From the NCBI RefSeq assembly GCF_002443255.2, contig NW_019211454.1, forward strand, positions 17,017,037 to 17,081,036: a DNA stretch of 64,000 nt. The letters run 5' to 3'. The stretch is from Varroa destructor. Taxonomy: Eukaryota; Arthropoda; Arachnida; Mesostigmata; Varroidae. The position numbers were made by a program, and so were the translations under genes. How positions within the stretch are numbered: position 1 is the stretch's first letter; each line of letters opens with the position of its first letter. Shown here piece after piece: positions 58,430 through 64,000 of the stretch. The notes under the pieces are model-generated. The model saw nothing but the letters and a program-made list of their open reading frames with translations. It did not search any database and had not been told where the DNA came from.

Positions 58430-59140
58430 GTAAGAAGTAATTTGGAATTATATTAGATAAAAATAGGGACAAACCATTCTCGCATCATTACACCAGCGAG
58501 TTGTGAGCACTATGACGTTTATGAAACTTGACGGGGTGGCTCAATACCAAAAGAAAACTATTAGCCTTGGCTTTAATTTTGCCTAAACAATATCAAGGCA
58601 AAGATAGCCATGTTAAATAGACGGCAAATACTTGGATTAAGCGCAATTTAAACCACTAATTAAACTATATCCATTACGAGTTCCACCTATTCAGGTAAAC
58701 TGTCCGGTATAAATAAAAAAAAACCAGACATATCAATAGATTTTCTCTGTTACGTCGTTTGATATAACGTCACGCTACAATATATATAAATCAATCACTA
58801 AAATCACCTACACACCACAAAATTATCAGTCATTTTTATAGCTAACCAACAGTTGACAGATAATGTTTAATACTAGATGCAAAGTTGCTTAGAGCCTTGA
58901 CAAAGCAATATATACGCTGATAAGAACGTTGCTATCGCCCTATAGAGCGCACAAAGCTCATCGGGCTCGCGGGAGAACGCTATAGGTGTCTTCACTGAGG
59001 TCAGGGAAGATTGATAACCGACGGCCTGTGAAACAGTTCCAAAACCGCTCTAACAAATCTGCTATCACTTGAAGTTTTGCACAGGATACAATTCAACTAA
59101 ATAATTTATTCAAAATATGGTATTACAATTGGTATTATAA

Positions 59141-59719
59141 TCAATCTACGGTCAGTCCCCGTTTATTTTTCGTTATTATCGTTCGGTGAACGGCATTTTG
59201 GAGGATCTACGTCGTTGTATAACGATAGGGAATAGTGCGGCTTCTAAGGGTATAGGGCTTTACGTGCCTAATAATTATACGATAATAGCAACTCGCCTAA
59301 AGAACATAGGATAGCTAATAAAGAGCGCAATCACATTGAGGTTTTCCGTTAACTGAGACATTATTTATATAGCTAGTAGATAGTCAAGAGCAGTGTCAGT
59401 CCTGCATATCATCGACGAGACATTTTAGTGTTAACTAACTACGTTACTTATAACTCTAATAATTTCAACGAAGTTCAGGAAGACAGTACGTCGTATAGCT
59501 ATGGCCCAATTGAAAAAAAATCGTTTGCAAGCCACCGCAGCCAGCAGGTAAAGACAAATCATACAGTCCTTTGTCTTGAACGGCAAAACCTTTTAGCATC
59601 TCTTGCCCTAGATACGTAACGGCTATCGTATGCCTGTGGCCGTCGCAATGACATCGCATGATCTCACTAATCCTCTGGGTGATTACGATGCAATGGACAA
59701 GATTTATTGGGCTCTCTAA
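59141..59719 (+). CDS. Unrecognised protein, three-exon model
   Basis: Model: 59,141-59,249, 59,429-59,547 and 59,612-59,719. The last intron (64 bases) has a CAG/GTAAAG donor and a strong acceptor (AGCATCTCTTGCCCTAG), phase 0. It leads into RNGYRMPVAVAMTSHDLTNP and then YDAMDKIYWAL before TAA. The middle exon reads NNFNEVQEDSTSYSYGP and EKKSFASHRSQQ. The first intron joins in phase 1 but uses a weak GTATAG donor, so the first exon is the least certain. About 111 residues, acidic to neutral, no transmembrane segment, no family recognised. A minus-strand frame over 59,465-59,659 is a shadow. Confidence 0.36.
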
Positions 59720-60923
59720 AAATTTCCAATTATCTCACTCTTTGTGGCTGTTTCTACGAGCCCTAGATGTAAGCTCATTTCAGGATATAAGACTGACTTA
59801 CCAATATAATACTGAAAATCATATATGTCACAAAAACAGTGACTAACTGTCTTCAGATGTAATATTTTTATTATTATACTATCGCCTTCTATCTTTACAG
59901 GTCCTCGAAATTACCTATTTTTTTGTATGTACAATTAGATACTTGCCCCTGTCAGATATCCAACCGGATGGGTCTTGCCTTATTTGGGATCTTTTTAGAC
60001 ATAGTAATTATACAAATCAACTAGTTCATCTGAGCCGTGTGCTATTACTGGCGAGCTGATGTGGCTTACTATGTTATGTCCATTAGCTCAGCTGTCGGCA
60101 TCAACTCAAAAGCGAATCCTAGGACTTTTCAGCCTGGCACCTTCATAAAATAATAATTACGTAGTAGAAGTTTGAGAAAATTAATCAGTCTGAATTTCTG
60201 ACCCATATAGGACAAGGATAATTCGACACGTAGTCACGGTGCCTTTTATCACGTCTTCAATTACGAAAAACCAGGGCAGAATTCCCGTTGCCAACGGCGG
60301 GGGCGACCCTATAGTAAATATTGCTCTGGCTAGCTGCTGGACGCATTTCGTTAGTGTGCGTGTAAATTACTCGAATGGTTCACGTTGGCTCTTGTTGTTA
60401 AGCGCCACTTAAACGGCCTATCATCTACATCAGCATTGACAGACATGTACCTTATAGTTAACAACAAACCAATTTAATAAAAGGTAGCATTATATATAAG
60501 GGCGTATTTCACGACGGCATGCCCACAGAGATTTGTATTTTTATTTTCAGCACAGTTAATAGCGGGTAATTTGAACCTAACGAATCTTTTTCGTCCATTT
60601 CTTCCCTCCAATAGTTATGGGTTTTACATCGTGAATAGAATAGATGGTTTTTTCCTCATAGAGAAATGGAACAATTGGCAGAAGGTTACAATGGCTGAGT
60701 AGGCTCACATGGACAAAGGCATCGTCGCTAGTACTTGCTGGCTAGATATCGAACCGCTTGTAGATTTATTTTTCGCTGCTATCCGCTTAATTTTTTAAAC
60801 ATTGAGATGTGCTCCTTGCGACTAGATTATGGTACAGCAATGTAAACATTATCTAATCTGGTTGGACGTAGACAAATTGATGCGGGTATTCTTATGCATT
60901 TTTATATATAGATGTTCATTTTC

Positions 60924-60946
60924 ATTATTTTTATTATTATTATTAT
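60924..60946. repeat. (TTA)n microsatellite
   Basis: About seven TTA units in intergenic DNA. Confidence 0.9.
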
Positions 60947-61560
60947 ATGCATTTTCGGCTCGAACAAATATTTTCTAGTTAACCTGTTGAACCGAAAAGG
61001 TCAACGATGACAAGTTGCATTTAGTACTTTCCTTTTAGTCGAGCACAGCTCAAATAATCTTTGTAGAGACTTAAGCTTGACTTATGTGTGTTTGTTTAAA
61101 TGTCTACTATGGAGACGACGACGCCGCCGCTTCTAAGGGACATAGCTTTGTCGAAGTTCTTGCAATAGGGCTGATGGGCTTTCCAAGAAATTCGCCGATG
61201 CGGGAATGTCGAGTTGGGCTACAAACACGAGAATTGTAGAAATGAATGGACTTCTTTGCAGCTAGATCTACTGAACGTTTGATTTCTAAGCTGCATTGCT
61301 TATGTGCAATAGTTTGTGGAAAGTGTTTTTCGAAGACCAGCTGTTATTTCAGATTTAGGCTAATCACTGTTATCTTCTAGGATATAACACAATTGGTTCC
61401 TACGCAAGGTTATTACGAGCATTCGAACTAGGGATTACAGTGACTTTCGGATATTGCTCAATGAGTGCCTACAGCTCGTAGGCATTCGTATTAGTTAGCT
61501 TCTTTTCTCAGTATGTTTCCTGGAAATATTTCCCCTGTTGCAAGAGCACAATATCCACAG

Positions 61561-61586
61561 ACACACACACACACACACACACACAC
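61561..61586. repeat. (AC)13 microsatellite
   Basis: Thirteen perfect AC units. On the minus strand it is read through by a 158-codon frame as a Cys-Val run, which I regard as spurious. Confidence 0.97.
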
Positions 61587-62270
61587 CCCATTATTATTTG
61601 TTTGTAAATCTCGTAGTGGTGTTTGCGTCGCCGATTGTAGCCAATTTTGTCGTAATAAAACTGAGTTGTCTCTGAAAGCAAAAACGCTATAGACGACGAT
61701 GACAATAAGGAAATCAAATGAGGGACCTAACACGCAATGTACTAAACGTCTTACACTGGACGCTGTGAATGTTTCTATCACGCCAGTAGCAGCAGTGGCG
61801 CAGACGACAATGATACCAATCACGAAATGGTACCACAAACGGACGAAACAACCGACGGAGCGGGTGGAGGGGGAGGGGGGTAGGTAGGTAAAAAAAGAGA
61901 AACTACAGAGGAAAAAGATAATTGTCCCGCCAGGATCTGTCCGCGGGCTGTGGTACCACAAAAGCATAATGATACTTCATTAAATTGCGGTGTAATGCTT
62001 CCTTGCAAACATCTGTCAAGGATAGCACAATCATTAACGTAGTGCTCACAGTGCGTATGACTAATGACTCTAGACACAACGGTTCGTACGAGCTTTAATG
62101 GTGTCGGCATCACAATGTTTCGTGATGTCGATCTGTAGTCAATGCTGTTGGTTCTTTGAGGTTAGGGAGAATGCAATGTGGTACTGTTCTCATACCGAAG
62201 AAGATCAAAAGCGGGACGTGCTACGTTGTGTTATCCAGATGAATTTCGTGTAGCTGGTTCAAGTACATTT

Positions 62271-62297
62271 AAAAAAAAAAAAAAGAAAGAAAAAAAC
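62271..62297. repeat. Poly-A tract (14 A, then GA-interrupted)
   Basis: Fourteen A followed by GAAAGAAAAAAA. Could be a retroposon tail, but no recognisable element precedes it. Confidence 0.9.
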
Positions 62298-64000
62298 GGC
62301 GAATTTCTTATAGCAAACTAACTAGTGATAGTACTGAAATAAATGTTTTGAGTTTCACGTCCAGTGTTACTGCCTTCATGAAGCATTGCTTGGGGCAGCT
62401 GATGCCTCCCAGCACGAAACGAACCCCGCGACTAGTTTGCTCGGATTCGAACCTAGACGACCTTATCAATAAAAACATGCTTAGCAACGCCAATCATATG
62501 GAAATCTTTGAGAAAAAAAATGCTTCAGTAAGGAAAATATAGTTGCATACTCTCGTGTAGTTTTCTCTCAGCCAAACATTTGGTCTAGAGACCTCACAAC
62601 TTCGAGCTGTAGGGTCCGCATAAGCTCGACTGCTTCGAAATCTGTAAAATGCGCGTAAGGTGATCACTTAGACACCATTTGTATCCCTCAAGTTTCTTCC
62701 CCTACTGTGGAGATACTTTCTGTGACAAAATCTACGTAGAAATGCCTGGCATGATTGCATCGATTCGGAGTCATAACTTTTGCTAAACTTTCGTATCGGC
62801 CTAGCATGAGTACCGCTTCACCTGCCAGCAGACAGAACAGTTGGTCTTCCGCGTTGGAGCCTATTAGGAGTGACACGAACGTAATGCTGATACAGAAATG
62901 CTCACGTATTAGTCAATACAGATAACTCCGCTATTGACGCTGGTCTGACATAGAAGAAGAAAAAGAAAAACGTAATAATTTAAATATATTTTAGTATACT
63001 TTACCCCTTAACAATAAAGCCATATTGATTATACTTTTTAGGAAAGGGTCGCGGTTGAAAGTTGCTTGTTATTAGACCAGATAGCCAATCGTTTTAGAAA
63101 TGAAAGACGTAGTCGAATAGGAGACTTAGGAAACAGCAAATCTAGAACTATTGGATTGTTCGAAGAAAAATCCAATACGTTAACTGAACAGTCCCTGGCG
63201 TGTATATCAATGAGGCTTACCCAAGAGGATGATATTATATAAAGTTCAGAGCATGTAAGGAAGGTTTACGCTTACTTTTTGAGCATACATGATATTTACT
63301 AGCGCCGTAGCTGCGCAATCCGTAGAGCTTAAATGGCGACGCTAGATGCAGTAAAACTGATCAGCATTAGTCGAATACGGTCCAAAAAAATACTAGATCT
63401 GCAATGCAGCCAGAATTTAGGGAAAGATAAAAGTAATACAGTTATTTGGGTAAATAAATGCTATGTCATATAAGTGAAGCATGTTAGTTACCACAGGCAC
63501 AGACCAAAAAACCACCAGGTACATGATTCAGAAACACCTAGGATGTGACTATTTGGCAAATAGAGATAAAGTAAATCTTCTGCAAGAGCAGCCAGAAACG
63601 CATCGACCAGATAGTCCAGAGACTCACGTGTTTGAACGCAATCGCATTAGAAAATACACGAATGTGTTTACGAAACAATGTCTCGGTCGGCGGCGAAGCA
63701 CCAGCGTCGGGCAATTGTCTCCTCTTACGACAATCTAAAAAGGTCAGAAGTATGTTCCTGAAAGTACGACGAAGTATCAGGCCCCGGTTTTTTAGACGTC
63801 TCCGGCTTCCCCGGATTCTGCCCGTGGAAAGCTGTCAGAGCGAAGTTCCAGCTCGCAATGGCCGCGCGAAGAGCGCCGATCGTAGACATGTGAAAAGAAC
63901 GTAACGGACAGAAAGCAAGAGTCAGAACTAAAATAGGCGAATGAAGGCAATCATCATCCCCTCAACTGGTTGATACTAAGCGACAGAATAAGAAAGTTAA

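Larger units (their letters stand above)
59720..64000. other. Gene-poor end of window with microsatellites
   Basis: TTA, AC and A runs as listed, and a TGCCTAC/GTAGGCA hairpin at 61,466-61,484. A 62-codon ATG frame at 61,699-61,887 (ending in a Gly/Glu run from a purine tract) and a 64-codon frame at 62,348-62,542 are within chance. Confidence 0.45.

Noticed and set aside
61491..61967. 158-codon minus-strand ORF
   Set aside because: It depends on reading through the (AC)13 microsatellite as a Cys-Val run; no splice or family support.
62440..62515. tRNA-like T-arm on the minus strand (CTAGGTTCGAATCCGAG)
   Set aside because: The B-box matches, but the stem has a mismatch, and no acceptor stem, D-arm or anticodon arm can be folded at the right distance.
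1..64000. CRISPR arrays, integrons, prophage or bacterial operons
   Set aside because: No regularly spaced repeats, no long adjacent same-strand ORFs and no ribosome-binding sites; the sequence is eukaryotic in character.

Overview
The window looks like a piece of an arthropod nuclear genome, most likely an acarine (mite or tick). It is AT-rich, roughly 60% A+T by eye. It has no operons, no ribosome-binding-site logic, no tRNA or rRNA and no long uninterrupted gene. Introns that can be inferred are short (about 44-140 bases) with GT...pyrimidine...AG ends. The acarine guess rests on one thing: the only clearly recognisable protein remnant is a non-LTR retrotransposon of a type I associate with tick and mite genomes. 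That attribution is from memory and untested.

Most of the 64 kb is non-coding. The number of open frames of 60 codons or more is about what chance predicts at this composition, so open frame length alone is weak evidence. I therefore rank candidate exons by strong acceptor or donor signals, matching phase across introns, and combined open length. They were found by eye. Almost none could be named. Several are probably false, and confidences are set accordingly.

Layout. 0-6 kb: weak small-gene candidates, one faintly like mitochondrial ribosomal protein S17, and a 26-bp perfect hairpin. 8-10 kb: a minus-strand two-exon candidate with a 44-base intron, a long plus-strand terminal exon, and a further small two-exon model. 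11-16 kb: the densest candidate cluster, including the best-supported unknown gene (15,299-15,964). 17.5-18.4 kb: a minus-strand, stop-broken stretch resembling a serpin. 19-21.4 kb: a small spliced candidate beside the decayed non-LTR retrotransposon (minus strand). 21.4-31 kb: mostly non-coding, with simple repeats, hairpins and weak candidates. 31-34.6 kb: a GC-richer patch with a perfect 16-bp GC palindrome, and a two-exon candidate. 36-48.3 kb: scattered candidates on both strands, including a converging pair near 43.7 kb, two long minus-strand exons at 45.6-46.6 kb and a three-exon model at 47.8-48.3 kb. 48.3-64 kb: mostly non-coding, with a 22-bp hairpin, one intact 170-codon frame, a three-exon candidate near 59 kb, and microsatellites.

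No pathway or gene cluster can be read from the window. The supported story is an intron-bearing, repeat-eroded region with one dead retroelement, one probable serpin relic and several unnamed genes that RNA evidence would confirm or remove.
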